This document shows, one piece after another, positions 1-7,627 of a DNA stretch of 64,000 nucleotides. Within the stretch, counting starts at the first letter, position 1. The number at the start of each line of letters is the position of its first letter. The notes beneath the pieces were generated by a model that saw only the letters and a list, made by a program, of their open reading frames with translations, had not been told where the DNA came from and made no database searches. The stretch is from Nitrospira sp. ND1 (GTDB lineage Bacteria; Nitrospirota; Nitrospiria; Nitrospirales; Nitrospiraceae), in the NCBI RefSeq assembly GCF_900170025.1, contig NZ_FWEX01000006.1:2131089-2195088 (forward strand). The letters are read 5' to 3'. A program made the position numbers and the translations under genes.

Positions 1-318
1 TACAAAATCGGCGAAGTCAGCAAGATTTCCAAACTGCCGGCTTATGTCTTGCGGTTTTGGGAATCGGAGTTTAGCTTCCTGAGACCGAAGAAGAGCCGTG
101 GGAATCAGCGGCTCTATGTGCAGAAAGATGTAGATACGGTACTGGAGATCAAGCGGATGCTCTATGACGAGGGGCATACGCTGGCCGGGGTTAAGCGCTA
201 CTGGGCTCGTCGAGGACGAGTTACCGTGAAGAAGCTGGGCTCGCGGAAAGAGCTGGCACAACGTGTCAGGGGCGATCTCCAGGCGATCATTAGAATGATC
301 GATTCCCATTCGTCCTGA
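1..318 (+). CDS. MerR-family transcriptional regulator, C-terminal part (start is upstream of window)
   Basis: The reading frame is open from base 1, so the N-terminus lies outside the window. The visible part begins inside the MerR winged helix-turn-helix ([20 protein letters not shown]) and continues through the wing residues (NQRLYV, then [13 protein letters not shown]) to the [14 protein letters not shown] segment that normally precedes the dimerisation helix. Only about 35 residues follow, with no cysteine cluster or ligand domain, so this resembles the short MerR proteins often found near housekeeping genes in deep-branching bacteria. The effector cannot be deduced. tRNA-Pro follows 60 bases later. 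Confidence 0.85.
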   Translation, partial: YKIGEVSKISKLPAYVLRFWESEFSFLRPKKSRGNQRLYVQKDVDTVLEIKRMLYDEGHTLAGVKRYWARRGRVTVKKLGSRKELAQRVRGDLQAIIRMIDSHSS

Positions 319-377
319 ACCGTTCTTGTGATGCGGGCGGCTGCGTCCAATTGTGGGTACATCGATGTCGTGTGTGT

Positions 378-454
378 CGGGGCGTAGCGCAGCCCGGTAG
401 CGCACTCGCTTGGGGTGCGAGGGGTCGTGGGTTCAAATCCCGCCGCCCCGACCA
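378..454 (+). tRNA. tRNA-Pro (anticodon GGG)
   Basis: A complete 77-nt cloverleaf with encoded CCA. The acceptor arms CGGGGCG and CGCCCCG pair perfectly, the D-arm is GCGC..GCGC, and the anticodon stem CTCGC/GCGAG encloses loop TTGGGGT, giving anticodon GGG for CCC codons. The T-arm contains GTTCAAATC. No other tRNA adjoins it. Confidence 0.95.
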
Positions 455-620
455 TCGGCACGATGTTCTCTAACACTGTCAGTGTCCTGAGGGACGTTGA
501 TCATTGCGGACGATCTTGTGAGCTTGTTCGAGTGCGTTCCTGCCTCTTTCGTCCCCACTCTTGATCCAGCGGTTTCGGTGCTCCCCTTTCACGACGTGTG
601 CGAAGCATAAAGGAGCGGTT

Positions 621-1436
621 GTGGCGCGTGTACGGATCCTTGTGACCAATGACGATGGAATTACGTCTCCCGGGATTCACGCGGTCGCGGCGGCGTTGGG
701 TGCATTGGGGGAGGTGTGGATTGTCGCACCCGACCGGGAGCGCACGGCAGTCGGGCATGCGGTCACGTTACATAAGCCCCTTCGTCTTACCAAGATGGCA
801 CCCCGTGTATTTATGGTGAACGGGACGCCCGTAGACTGTGTCAACTTGGCTCTGGTGAAGGTATTGCCAGGGCGGCCGTCGTTGATTGTGTCGGGGATTA
901 ATCGAGGGGTCAATCTCGGCGACGATGTGATGTATTCCGGCACCGTGTCGGGGGCTCTGGAAGGAACGATCCTAGGCATTCCTTCGATAGCCGTGTCTCA
1001 GGAAGGCAACGAGACATTTCGATTCGATGTCGGAGCGCAGTATGCGGCTCGAGTGGCTGCTGAGGTATTGCGGCATGGATTGCCGCCGGAAACGATCCTG
1101 AACGTGAATATTCCGAATGTTCCGGTCCGGTCGATCAAGGGTGTGAAAGTGACCTGTTTGAGTCGGCGTCGTTTCAACAACCCCATCGTTGAAAAAGTCG
1201 ATCCGAGGGGTCGGAAGTATTACTGGATCGCCGGGACGCGTCAGTCGTGGAGTCGCGAGAACGATGCCGACCACGAAGCGCTGGAGCAGCGCATGGTGTC
1301 GGTGACCCCGATTCATCTCGACACGACCCATCATGAGGTGCTGGAACAGTTCAAGGCGTGGGAGCAACCGCTCTCGCGACCATCCGCGCGTCCCAAAACG
1401 GTGAAGCCGCATCCTCGAAGGAGAGCCCAGGCGTGA
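621..1436 (+). CDS. surE: 5'-nucleotidase SurE
   Basis: SurE is a metal-dependent survival-protein phosphatase that dephosphorylates nucleoside 5'- and 3'-monophosphates. The N-terminus carries the family signature ILVTNDDGI with metal ligands D11 and D12, followed by DRERTAVGHAVTL and SGINRGVNLGDDVMYSG around residue 91. The usual Ser of the second motif is Thr here. The GTG at 621 is chosen because AGGAG lies at 611-615 and this places the Rossmann strand at residue 4; the frame is open upstream but codes for nothing SurE-like. 271 residues is normal. The C-terminal tail is basic. The stop overlaps the start of dedA (GTGA). Confidence 0.93.
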   Translation: MARVRILVTNDDGITSPGIHAVAAALGALGEVWIVAPDRERTAVGHAVTLHKPLRLTKMAPRVFMVNGTPVDCVNLALVKVLPGRPSLIVSGINRGVNLGDDVMYSGTVSGALEGTILGIPSIAVSQEGNETFRFDVGAQYAARVAAEVLRHGLPPETILNVNIPNVPVRSIKGVKVTCLSRRRFNNPIVEKVDPRGRKYYWIAGTRQSWSRENDADHEALEQRMVSVTPIHLDTTHHEVLEQFKAWEQPLSRPSARPKTVKPHPRRRAQA

Positions 1437-2068
1437 CCGGATTGATCGAGTGGCTGATAGAAGTGCTCGGCCGGTTCGTGATCGCCACGATTTCGACGTT
1501 CGGCTATACGGGTATTGTCATTACGATGGCGATCGAAAGCGCCTGTATCCCGCTGCCGAGTGAAATCATCATGCCGTTTTCCGGCTACCTGGTCTCCACC
1601 GGCCAATTCTCGATGATGGGCGTGACCCTTGCCGGCGCCATCGGGAACGTGCTGGGGTCGTTGGTGGCCTACTACGTGGGTGTGTGGGGAGGGCGACCGT
1701 TTGTCGAGCGCTATGGCCGATATGTTCTGGTGTCGCAGCATGATATGGAACTGGCCGATCGGTGGTTTGCGAAACATGGAGAGGCGGCGGTGTTGATCGG
1801 CCGTCTACTGCCCGTAGTTCGAACGTTCATCTCTCTCCCGGCGGGGATTGCGCGCATGGACGTCAAGAAGTTCGTGCTCTATTCATTTGTCGGAGCGCTT
1901 CCCTTCTGTTATGCGTTGGCCTATGTGGGCTTGAAGATGGGGGAGCACTGGAATCAATTACGTCAGTATTTCCATCACGCGGATCTGGTGATCGGGTTGT
2001 GTCTTGCCGTGGGCCTCGGGTATTTTCTCTGGTCCCACTGGCCGAAGCGTCGTCCGTCTATGGAGTAA
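1433..2068 (+). CDS. DedA-family membrane protein
   Basis: A 211-residue inner-membrane protein of the DedA/SNARE-associated family, whose members act as proton-dependent lipid (undecaprenyl phosphate-type) flippases or transporters. Family hallmarks are visible: ESACIPLPSEIIMPFSGYL near residue 35, the glycine-rich GNVLGSLVAYYVGVWGG helix, FVERYGRYVL, and the GRLLPVVRTFISLPAGIARM segment with its conserved Arg. GTG at 1433 overlaps the surE stop by 4 nt and is preceded by AAGGAG at 1418-1423, implying translational coupling. Which lipid it handles cannot be told. Confidence 0.9.
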   Translation: MTGLIEWLIEVLGRFVIATISTFGYTGIVITMAIESACIPLPSEIIMPFSGYLVSTGQFSMMGVTLAGAIGNVLGSLVAYYVGVWGGRPFVERYGRYVLVSQHDMELADRWFAKHGEAAVLIGRLLPVVRTFISLPAGIARMDVKKFVLYSFVGALPFCYALAYVGLKMGEHWNQLRQYFHHADLVIGLCLAVGLGYFLWSHWPKRRPSME

Positions 2069-2077
2069 TTGCGCGTT

Positions 2078-3538
2078 ATGTTGCGTGTCCACAATACCCT
2101 GACCGGAAGCAAAGAGCCGTTTGAACCCTTGGTGCCCGGCAAGGTCCGCATGTATGTGTGCGGGGTGACGGTGTACGACTATTGTCACATCGGACATGCG
2201 CGGAGTGCGCTGGTGTTCGACGTGTTGCGCCGGTATCTGGAATATTCAGGTTTCGTCGTCGAGTTTGCCAAGAACTTCACGGATGTCGATGACAAGATCA
2301 TCAAGCGGGCGAATGAACAGGGCGTGAGCTGCGAGCACGTCACCACCACCTACATCAACGCCTATTACGAGGATATGGACAAGCTCGGTGTGCGCCGCGC
2401 GACGCTCGAACCCAGAGCGACGGAACATATCGCCGACATTGTGAGGCTTGTCGACACGTTGCTCGCCAAGGGAATGGCGTATCGTGTCGACGGGGATGTC
2501 TATTTCCAGGTCGATCGGTATCCGGTGTACGGCCGGCTCTCGAAGCGGAACGTCGATGATTTGCAGGCAGGAGCACGGGTGGATGTCGATGAGCGGAAAC
2601 GGCACCCGATGGATTTCGCGCTGTGGAAAGGCAGCAAGCCCGGTGAGCCTTCCTGGGATAGCCCCTGGGGCCCGGGTCGTCCCGGCTGGCATATCGAATG
2701 TTCCGCTATGGCCATGCGGCATCTTGGTGAAACCTTCGATATCCATGGCGGCGGGATGGATCTCATTTTCCCCCACCACGAAAATGAGATCGCGCAATCC
2801 TGCGGGGCCACGGGCAAGGAGTTCGCGCGGTACTGGGTGCACAACGGGTTCGTGCAGATCAATCAAGAGAAGATGTCCAAGTCGCTGGGCAATTTTTTTA
2901 CTATTCGCGAAATCTTTCAGAAGTCGGAATGGTCCGACACGGTGACCGGCGAGATGCTGCGCTATTTCCTCCTTTCTACACACTATCGAAGCCCCTTGGA
3001 TTTTTCCGATCAGAGTCTGAACGAAGCGAAAAACGCACTCAACGGATTTTACGATCTCTTTGAACGGCTGAATGAATCGGCCCCAGCCCATGGTGCGGCC
3101 GATCAGCAGATGCAGGAGTCCACGATGCGGGCGCGAGCGGCATTCGTGGCCGCCATGGACGATGATCTGAATACGCCCAATGCGGTGGCCGCCTTACAGA
3201 CGTTACGTGGGGAAGCGAACAAGGCTCTCGAGGTCGGATTGTCCGGTGAGATGCGCCGGGTGGTGCGGCAAGAGTTCCGCGTCTTAGGGATCGTCCTGGG
3301 ACTCCTCCAGACCGACACCTGGCGATTTAAAAGTCAGCGGCAGCAGCCATCATCCGGCGGAGCGGAGGCATCCACGGACACCCTGTCAGATGAGGACATT
3401 GCCGACAAGCTAGCCGCACGTCTCGCCGCAAAGCGATCGAAGAATTACCAACTCGCCGACCAGTTACGAGCAGAGTTGGCCTCCCATGGCATTACGATTG
3501 AGGACCGGCCGGATGGCACCAGTCGATGGAAACGATAA
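2078..3538 (+). CDS. cysS: Cysteinyl-tRNA synthetase
   Basis: A class I aminoacyl-tRNA synthetase that charges tRNA-Cys. The zinc ligand Cys28, the HIGH motif (HIGH, residues 37-40), the GWHIECSAM motif, HENEIAQS with its zinc His/Glu, and KMSKS starting at K265 are all present. Length from the ATG at 2078 is 486 residues, normal for the family. A TTG at 2069 directly abuts the dedA stop and would add three residues. The ATG is preferred because it begins with the typical MLRVHNTLTG sequence. The C-terminal anticodon-binding region (LAAKRSKNYQLADQLRAEL) is complete. rlmB overlaps its 3' end. Confidence 0.96.
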   Translation: MLRVHNTLTGSKEPFEPLVPGKVRMYVCGVTVYDYCHIGHARSALVFDVLRRYLEYSGFVVEFAKNFTDVDDKIIKRANEQGVSCEHVTTTYINAYYEDMDKLGVRRATLEPRATEHIADIVRLVDTLLAKGMAYRVDGDVYFQVDRYPVYGRLSKRNVDDLQAGARVDVDERKRHPMDFALWKGSKPGEPSWDSPWGPGRPGWHIECSAMAMRHLGETFDIHGGGMDLIFPHHENEIAQSCGATGKEFARYWVHNGFVQINQEKMSKSLGNFFTIREIFQKSEWSDTVTGEMLRYFLLSTHYRSPLDFSDQSLNEAKNALNGFYDLFERLNESAPAHGAADQQMQESTMRARAAFVAAMDDDLNTPNAVAALQTLRGEANKALEVGLSGEMRRVVRQEFRVLGIVLGLLQTDTWRFKSQRQQPSSGGAEASTDTLSDEDIADKLAARLAAKRSKNYQLADQLRAELASHGITIEDRPDGTSRWKR

Positions 3539-4289
3539 CTCGCTGGAGGTGATCTACGGCCTCCACGCCGTGCGCGAAGCGCTTCGCGCCGGGGTTCGTC
3601 CGATCCAACGTCTCCTCGTGTTGGGAACCGACCGACAGTTCGGGGAAATCGCGCGTCTGGCCAGGGATCAGCGTGTGCCCGTGCGAGTGGAACCGCGGGC
3701 TGCATTGGATCGCCTGGTTCCTTCCGGTCACCACCAGGGGGTGGTGGGTGTGGTCGCTGCCAAAGCCTATGCGGAGCCGGACGATATTCTCGCTTCCGCA
3801 CAGGCTGAAGGGCAGACGCCACTGCTGGTCCTGTTGGACGGTGTGGAAGACCCGCACAACCTCGGGGCGATTCTGCGAACGGCCGAGGCGTCGGGTGTGC
3901 AAGGCGTCTTTATTCCGGAGCGCCGCGCAGTGGGGCTGACGAGTGTCGTGGCAAAGGCCTCTGCCGGGGCTGTCGATTACATGCCCGTCGGGCGCGTGCC
4001 GAATCTGTCGCGCTTGATCGAACGTCTTCAAGGCGCAGGCATCTGGGTCTATGCGTTGGATGCTGAGGCTCCGAAGCCCTATACCGCGCTGGATTTCAGC
4101 GGCCCGGTAGCGCTCGTCTTCGGCGGGGAAGGGACGGGGGTTCGCCCAGGGGTGCGTGACGCCTGCGATGAGGCCGCCCACATTCCCATGATGGGGAAAG
4201 TCAGCTCGCTCAATGTCTCGGCATCAGCAGCCATCGTGCTGTATGAGGCATTGCGTCAACGTCGGGAAGGTGCGGGAAAGAAGCCGTAA
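3513..4289 (+). CDS. rlmB: 23S rRNA 2'-O-ribose methyltransferase of the TrmH/RlmB family
   Basis: A SpoU-class (trefoil-knot) methyltransferase; RlmB methylates the 2'-hydroxyl of a guanosine in the 23S rRNA P-loop. An N-terminal substrate-binding domain (YGLHAVREALRAG, then LVPSGHHQGVVG) precedes the knotted SAM domain with motifs DGVEDPHNLGAILRTAEA, VFGGEGTGVRPGVRD and SSLNVSASAAIVLYEALRQR. Starting at the ATG at 3513 gives 258 residues and overlaps cysS by 26 nt; an upstream in-frame ATG at 3486 would add nine residues. Assignment to RlmB rather than another SpoU member rests on the complete N-terminal domain and the cysS neighbourhood. Confidence 0.88.
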   Translation: MAPVDGNDNSLEVIYGLHAVREALRAGVRPIQRLLVLGTDRQFGEIARLARDQRVPVRVEPRAALDRLVPSGHHQGVVGVVAAKAYAEPDDILASAQAEGQTPLLVLLDGVEDPHNLGAILRTAEASGVQGVFIPERRAVGLTSVVAKASAGAVDYMPVGRVPNLSRLIERLQGAGIWVYALDAEAPKPYTALDFSGPVALVFGGEGTGVRPGVRDACDEAAHIPMMGKVSSLNVSASAAIVLYEALRQRREGAGKKP

Positions 4290-4306
4290 GGAAGGATGCG
4301 AAGGGC

Positions 4307-4597
4307 TCACCGGAGCTTCAGCATTTTCCCTTGGATGGCGGCCTTGAGCAGTTGGGCGGTATTGGAGACCCGGATCTTTTTCATCATATTCGCCCGATGC
4401 GCCTCGACTGTCTTGACGCTGATCTTTAACCGCTGAGCAATTTCTTTGTTCTTGAATCCGGTCCAGATCAACTCAAGGATTTCCTGCTCGCGGGTTGTGA
4501 GGGCTTCGGGACGTCGTTTGCGAGGGGGAAGGACCGGATCCGGTGCGGATACTTTGGCTCGACTTTTCGTGGTCTTGGCGACTGGCGACATGTACAT
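4307..4597 (-). CDS. Orphan LuxR/GerE-type helix-turn-helix protein
   Basis: A 96-residue protein consisting of a basic linker of about 35 residues and one GerE DNA-binding domain: LTTREQEILELIWTGFKNKE, IAQRLKISVKTVEAHRANMM and KKIRVSNTAQLLKAA. There is no receiver or ligand domain, so activity may be set by expression or by a partner protein. It is divergent from pilD with about 180 bp between and convergent with rlmB (17 bp). The ATG at 4597 is preceded by GGAG at a suitable distance. Regulation of the adjacent pilus genes is a plausible inference from position only. Confidence 0.85.
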   Translation of the reverse strand: MYMSPVAKTTKSRAKVSAPDPVLPPRKRRPEALTTREQEILELIWTGFKNKEIAQRLKISVKTVEAHRANMMKKIRVSNTAQLLKAAIQGKMLKLR

Positions 4598-4777
4598 CTA
4601 GCTCCACTTCAGGTAAAGGCAATTCACTGATTGAGGTTTGCGATCTTCCGCGCCCAAATTGCTCCCGGATTATACGCAGTGCCCCCGGCGTTTGTAAATG
4701 GAAAGAGCCAAGACGAGGGGGCCTTGTGCCTGCTCTTATTGACCTAGGATTAAATACGTATACTTAGGAGGGGGATC

Positions 4778-4816
4778 ATGTCGAGCCTGGCCACATTGTT
4801 TCAGGAATGTTCATGA
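4778..4816 (+). other. Possible leader peptide ORF (12 codons) in front of pilD
   Basis: An ATG at 4778 sits behind a near-perfect Shine-Dalgarno (AGGAGGGGG at 4767-4775). It opens a 12-residue reading frame (MSSLATLFQECS) whose TGA stop at 4814-4816 overlaps the pilD start codon ATG at 4813 (ATGA). The strong ribosome-binding site belongs to this mini-ORF rather than to pilD, so pilD would be translated by termination-reinitiation. The peptide is not one I recognise, and conservation is unknown. Confidence 0.45.
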
Positions 4817-5586
4817 TTTCATACGTTACGGTACTGCTATTCGGCGCGGTGATTGGCAGTTTTTTGAATGTCTGTATCTACCGCCTGCCGCGTGAAGAGT
4901 CGGTTGCCTGGCCGGCCTCTCACTGTCCCTCCTGTCGCCAGGCCATTGCTTTCTACGACAACATTCCGATTGTGAGTTATCTGCTTCTGCGGGGCCGCTG
5001 CCGGGCCTGCCATGCGCCAATTGCGATTCAGTACCCAGTGGTGGAAGCGGCCAACGCGATCGGATACGTGCTGGTCTTTTGGACGTTTGGGTTTGCGCCG
5101 GCGGCCTGGGCCTATGCGGCGCTGGCGTCTGCGCTTATCGTGGTGACGGGGACCGACCTTTCCCATACGATGATCCCGGACGCCGTTACGCTGCCGGGAA
5201 TCGTCATCGGTCTGCTGTGTGCCATCTTGATCCTCCCGATCGGACTTGTCGATTCCTTGCTCGGTGTGTTGTTGGGCGGCGGGATCTTATGGTTTTTAGC
5301 TTGGATCAGTCCCTATGTTTTCGGGAAGGAAGGGATGGGGGGCGGGGATATCAAGCTGATGGCCATGGTCGGGGCCTTCCTTGGCTGGCAGCCGGTGTTG
5401 TTGGCGATTATGATCGGATCTTTTCTGGGGTCCATTGTCGGTGTCGGGCTCATCGCCATCGGGGTCATGCGGCGTGAGCAGTACATTCCATTCGGACCGT
5501 TCTTGGCAGTGGGATCAATCCTTGCCCTGTTGTTTCATCAGCCCCTGCTTGAGTGGTATTGGGCGCTGATCGACATTCCTCAGTAA
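4813..5586 (+). CDS. pilD: Type IV prepilin peptidase / N-methyltransferase
   Basis: An inner-membrane aspartyl protease that cleaves the leader of type IV prepilins and methylates the new N-terminus. The first helix is followed by GSFLNVCIYRLPREE and two zinc-type CxxC pairs (C38/C41 and C63/C66). The catalytic aspartates lie in TDLSHTMIPD (near residue 115) and GGGDIK (D179). Several further membrane helices fill the 257 residues. The ATG at 4813 overlaps the preceding mini-ORF stop; an in-frame ATG at 4807 is an alternative. Its substrates are presumably the minor pilins encoded just downstream. Confidence 0.93.
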   Translation: MISYVTVLLFGAVIGSFLNVCIYRLPREESVAWPASHCPSCRQAIAFYDNIPIVSYLLLRGRCRACHAPIAIQYPVVEAANAIGYVLVFWTFGFAPAAWAYAALASALIVVTGTDLSHTMIPDAVTLPGIVIGLLCAILILPIGLVDSLLGVLLGGGILWFLAWISPYVFGKEGMGGGDIKLMAMVGAFLGWQPVLLAIMIGSFLGSIVGVGLIAIGVMRREQYIPFGPFLAVGSILALLFHQPLLEWYWALIDIPQ

Positions 5587-5877
5587 CTGCCTTCAAATCG
5601 TTACCCAGAGCCAATTTCAAAGGATCAGCGCCTCGCCGAACTGTATCTGAACGGATGACTGACTGTATCCGATTCGGAACAGTTCATAACTGTTCACGCG
5701 CTTTTTTCTGTCCTACCTCAGGTAACATTCCACGGCTCACGGCAGATTTCCTCAACATTTCTATAGCTTCGCCGGCCGCTTCGTAGAAGAGGCGGCCTCA
5801 TTGCTTCTACAGGCGTCGGGAATGAGAAACGGCATGGAACTTGGAAATGCTCTACGCGCTCGAAGAAAGGAGCCGGT
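5587..5877 (+). other. Intergenic region before the first minor-pilin operon
   Basis: About 290 bp without a convincing gene on either strand. The only clear element is the ribosome-binding site GAAAGGAG just before 5878. The promoter of the pilin operon is expected here, but I could not assign convincing -35/-10 or sigma-54 (-24/-12) elements. A near match to a -24/-12 spacing around 5834-5848 has the wrong spacing. Confidence 0.4.
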
Positions 5878-6312
5878 ATGAACGAACGTGGCGGGAGTCT
5901 TGTGGAGCTGTGTACGGTAGTCGCGATCATCGGGATTGTGGTGGGCGTGAGTGTGCCTGGATGGGCCGCCCTTGTCGCAAAACATCAACAGCGCGCGGTG
6001 ATGGTGGAGATCGCATCGGAGTTGCGCATGGCCCGGCAATTGGCGATGGCGAGGCATGAGCGTATTCGAGTGGTCGTGGATGCGGAACAGTCTGAATTGC
6101 GCACGGAATGCATGGACTGTGACACAAGCTTGCTGCGCCGGTATGAGTTCGCTCACAAAGGCACGGCGGTTGAGTCGATGACGACGAAACCGGAAATCAT
6201 GTTTCAGCCCAGCGGTCGTTCGGCCACGGCGACCACCATGGTCCTGGTCGACGGTCGTCGTGCGACACATCAAGTCACGGTGAGCATCACCGGACGGGTG
6301 ACCCTGTCATGA
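5878..6312 (+). CDS. Minor pseudopilin, FimT/GspH type (set 1)
   Basis: A type IV pilin-like protein of 144 residues. After a five-residue leader (MNERG) it carries a processing site of the form RG/GSLVE, with Glu at +5, then a hydrophobic helix (LCTVVAIIGIVVGVSVPGW) and a GspH/FimT-like globular part with SELRMARQLAMARHERI and a C-terminal TGRVTLS strand. FimT-type proteins join the minor-pilin tip complex that primes pilus assembly. AAAGGAG precedes the ATG. Its stop overlaps the next gene by 4 nt (ATGA), so it heads an operon. Confidence 0.85.
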   Translation: MNERGGSLVELCTVVAIIGIVVGVSVPGWAALVAKHQQRAVMVEIASELRMARQLAMARHERIRVVVDAEQSELRTECMDCDTSLLRRYEFAHKGTAVESMTTKPEIMFQPSGRSATATTMVLVDGRRATHQVTVSITGRVTLS

Positions 6313-6836
6313 CCCAATGTGAGCCGAATCTTGTGACGCGACGATCTGCGTTGATGAGTGCCAGAGGGTTCACCCTCGTGGAGAGCATGGTGGCGTTGGT
6401 GGTGCTGTCGATCGGCGTGATCGGAACGATCGGCATGTGTGAATGGGCTGAGCGCGGTCTGCAGCGCGGGGCGTTGACGACAACCGCGCTGGCGCTCGCT
6501 GAATCACGCCTGGAGGCGAAGCGGAGTGTGGCGTGGGAGCGGTTGTTGATGGACGACGTGGACCAAGACGGAATAGTGGAGTCCGTCATGCACGACGATG
6601 GCTTGCAGGATGATCAGACGAACGGCGACGGCATCTTCACGGCCAGTGCCACCCAGTCCAACATCCGGCTTGTCTGGACCGTGGAACTGAATCGCGGCCA
6701 CGAGCCGGCCGGGGCGAGCCTGGCGACTATCGAGGCGCGTGCAATCTTCCGGACTATGGGAGGGCAGGAGAAAGAGGTTCGCGTTCGCACGATCAGGGCC
6801 AATCCTCGGTATGTCGGCCTGTCTGTGTTGTCATGA
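6309..6836 (+). CDS. Minor pilin, PilV type (set 1)
   Basis: A 175-residue prepilin-like protein with leader ending SARG/FTLVE, a classic cleavage and methylation site, followed by the helix SMVALVVLSIGVIGTIGMCE. The N-terminal pattern and the LxxAxxxLExKR segment (LALAESRLEAKR) match PilV/GspI minor pilins. An acidic loop DVDQDGIVESV could bind calcium. Start and stop both overlap the neighbours by 4 nt, indicating strong translational coupling within the FimT-PilV-PilW-PilX set. Confidence 0.83.
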   Translation: MTQCEPNLVTRRSALMSARGFTLVESMVALVVLSIGVIGTIGMCEWAERGLQRGALTTTALALAESRLEAKRSVAWERLLMDDVDQDGIVESVMHDDGLQDDQTNGDGIFTASATQSNIRLVWTVELNRGHEPAGASLATIEARAIFRTMGGQEKEVRVRTIRANPRYVGLSVLS

Positions 6837-7609
6837 GGCGCGGCATGGTCAACGGTTCGAACGCGCCGAAGCGCATGAATATTGGGTGGTGCCTCGGCTC
6901 TGCCGGAGCGAGTCTCATAGAACTCCTCATCGCAATGGCGATCAGCAGTATCGCAATATCCGCTTCGATTCATGTCTTTTCCTCAGTCGGCTTGCGGTTC
7001 AGCGGACAGCATTCGACGATGGTGACGAATCAGGACCTGCGCCTCGGACTGGATGTGCTGTGCAGCGAAGTACGTCTGGCTGGAGCCGGGTTGCTAGGTG
7101 AAGACTCGCCGTTTCTCAAGGCGAAGTCGGACGAGATCGAATTCTTCGCCAACTTGAGTGGTGCGTCGACTACGCTGACACAAGTCGCAGAAATCGGCCG
7201 CCAGGATCTCCCCGTCGAAGACGGAGCCGGTTGGCCGAAAGGCAAGCAACTACTGGTGTGCACAGCCGTGCATTGCGCCTGGAATCAGTTGGCTGCCGAT
7301 GGACGGAAGCAGACGCTGACATTGGTGACACCGACTGCCGAACAGTTTCCTGTGCGTAGCGCCATATTCCTGCTGAATCGAGTGCGTTACTACGTGAAGC
7401 GCCAGGATGATGGGGCGATGCGGGTCATGCGTGATGTGGATGGCGGTGCGAGTACGCTCTTGGGCGATGTGAGTCAGTTCGATCTGCAATATTTTGATAG
7501 GGATGGGCGTGTGACGACGGACTTGAGCGAGGTGGTGCGGGTACGTTTGGCGATACAGGCCGGACGACAAGGATCGAGGCTGGTGCGGGACGTGGCAATC
7601 CGGATGTAA
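6833..7609 (+). CDS. Minor pilin, PilW type (set 1)
   Basis: A 258-residue prepilin-like protein. The leader ends SAG/ASLIE (Glu at +5), followed by the helix LLIAMAISSIAISASIHVF and the sequence QDLRLGLDVLCSEVRLAGAG, which is the typical PilW segment after the helix. The C-terminal half is beta-rich and ends with VRVRLAIQAGRQGSRL, as in other PilW proteins. It is thought to act in the initiating tip complex with PilV and PilX. The leader is long (about 27 residues) if the ATG at 6833 is used, and internal starts are possible. Confidence 0.82.
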   Translation: MRRGMVNGSNAPKRMNIGWCLGSAGASLIELLIAMAISSIAISASIHVFSSVGLRFSGQHSTMVTNQDLRLGLDVLCSEVRLAGAGLLGEDSPFLKAKSDEIEFFANLSGASTTLTQVAEIGRQDLPVEDGAGWPKGKQLLVCTAVHCAWNQLAADGRKQTLTLVTPTAEQFPVRSAIFLLNRVRYYVKRQDDGAMRVMRDVDGGASTLLGDVSQFDLQYFDRDGRVTTDLSEVVRVRLAIQAGRQGSRLVRDVAIRM

Positions 7610-7627
7610 TAGGTAAAAGGAATAACT

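Noticed and set aside
4759-4764. TATACT as a -10 box before the pilD leader ORF.
   Set aside because: No -35 at acceptable spacing with reasonable similarity, and the start point would fall inside the Shine-Dalgarno.
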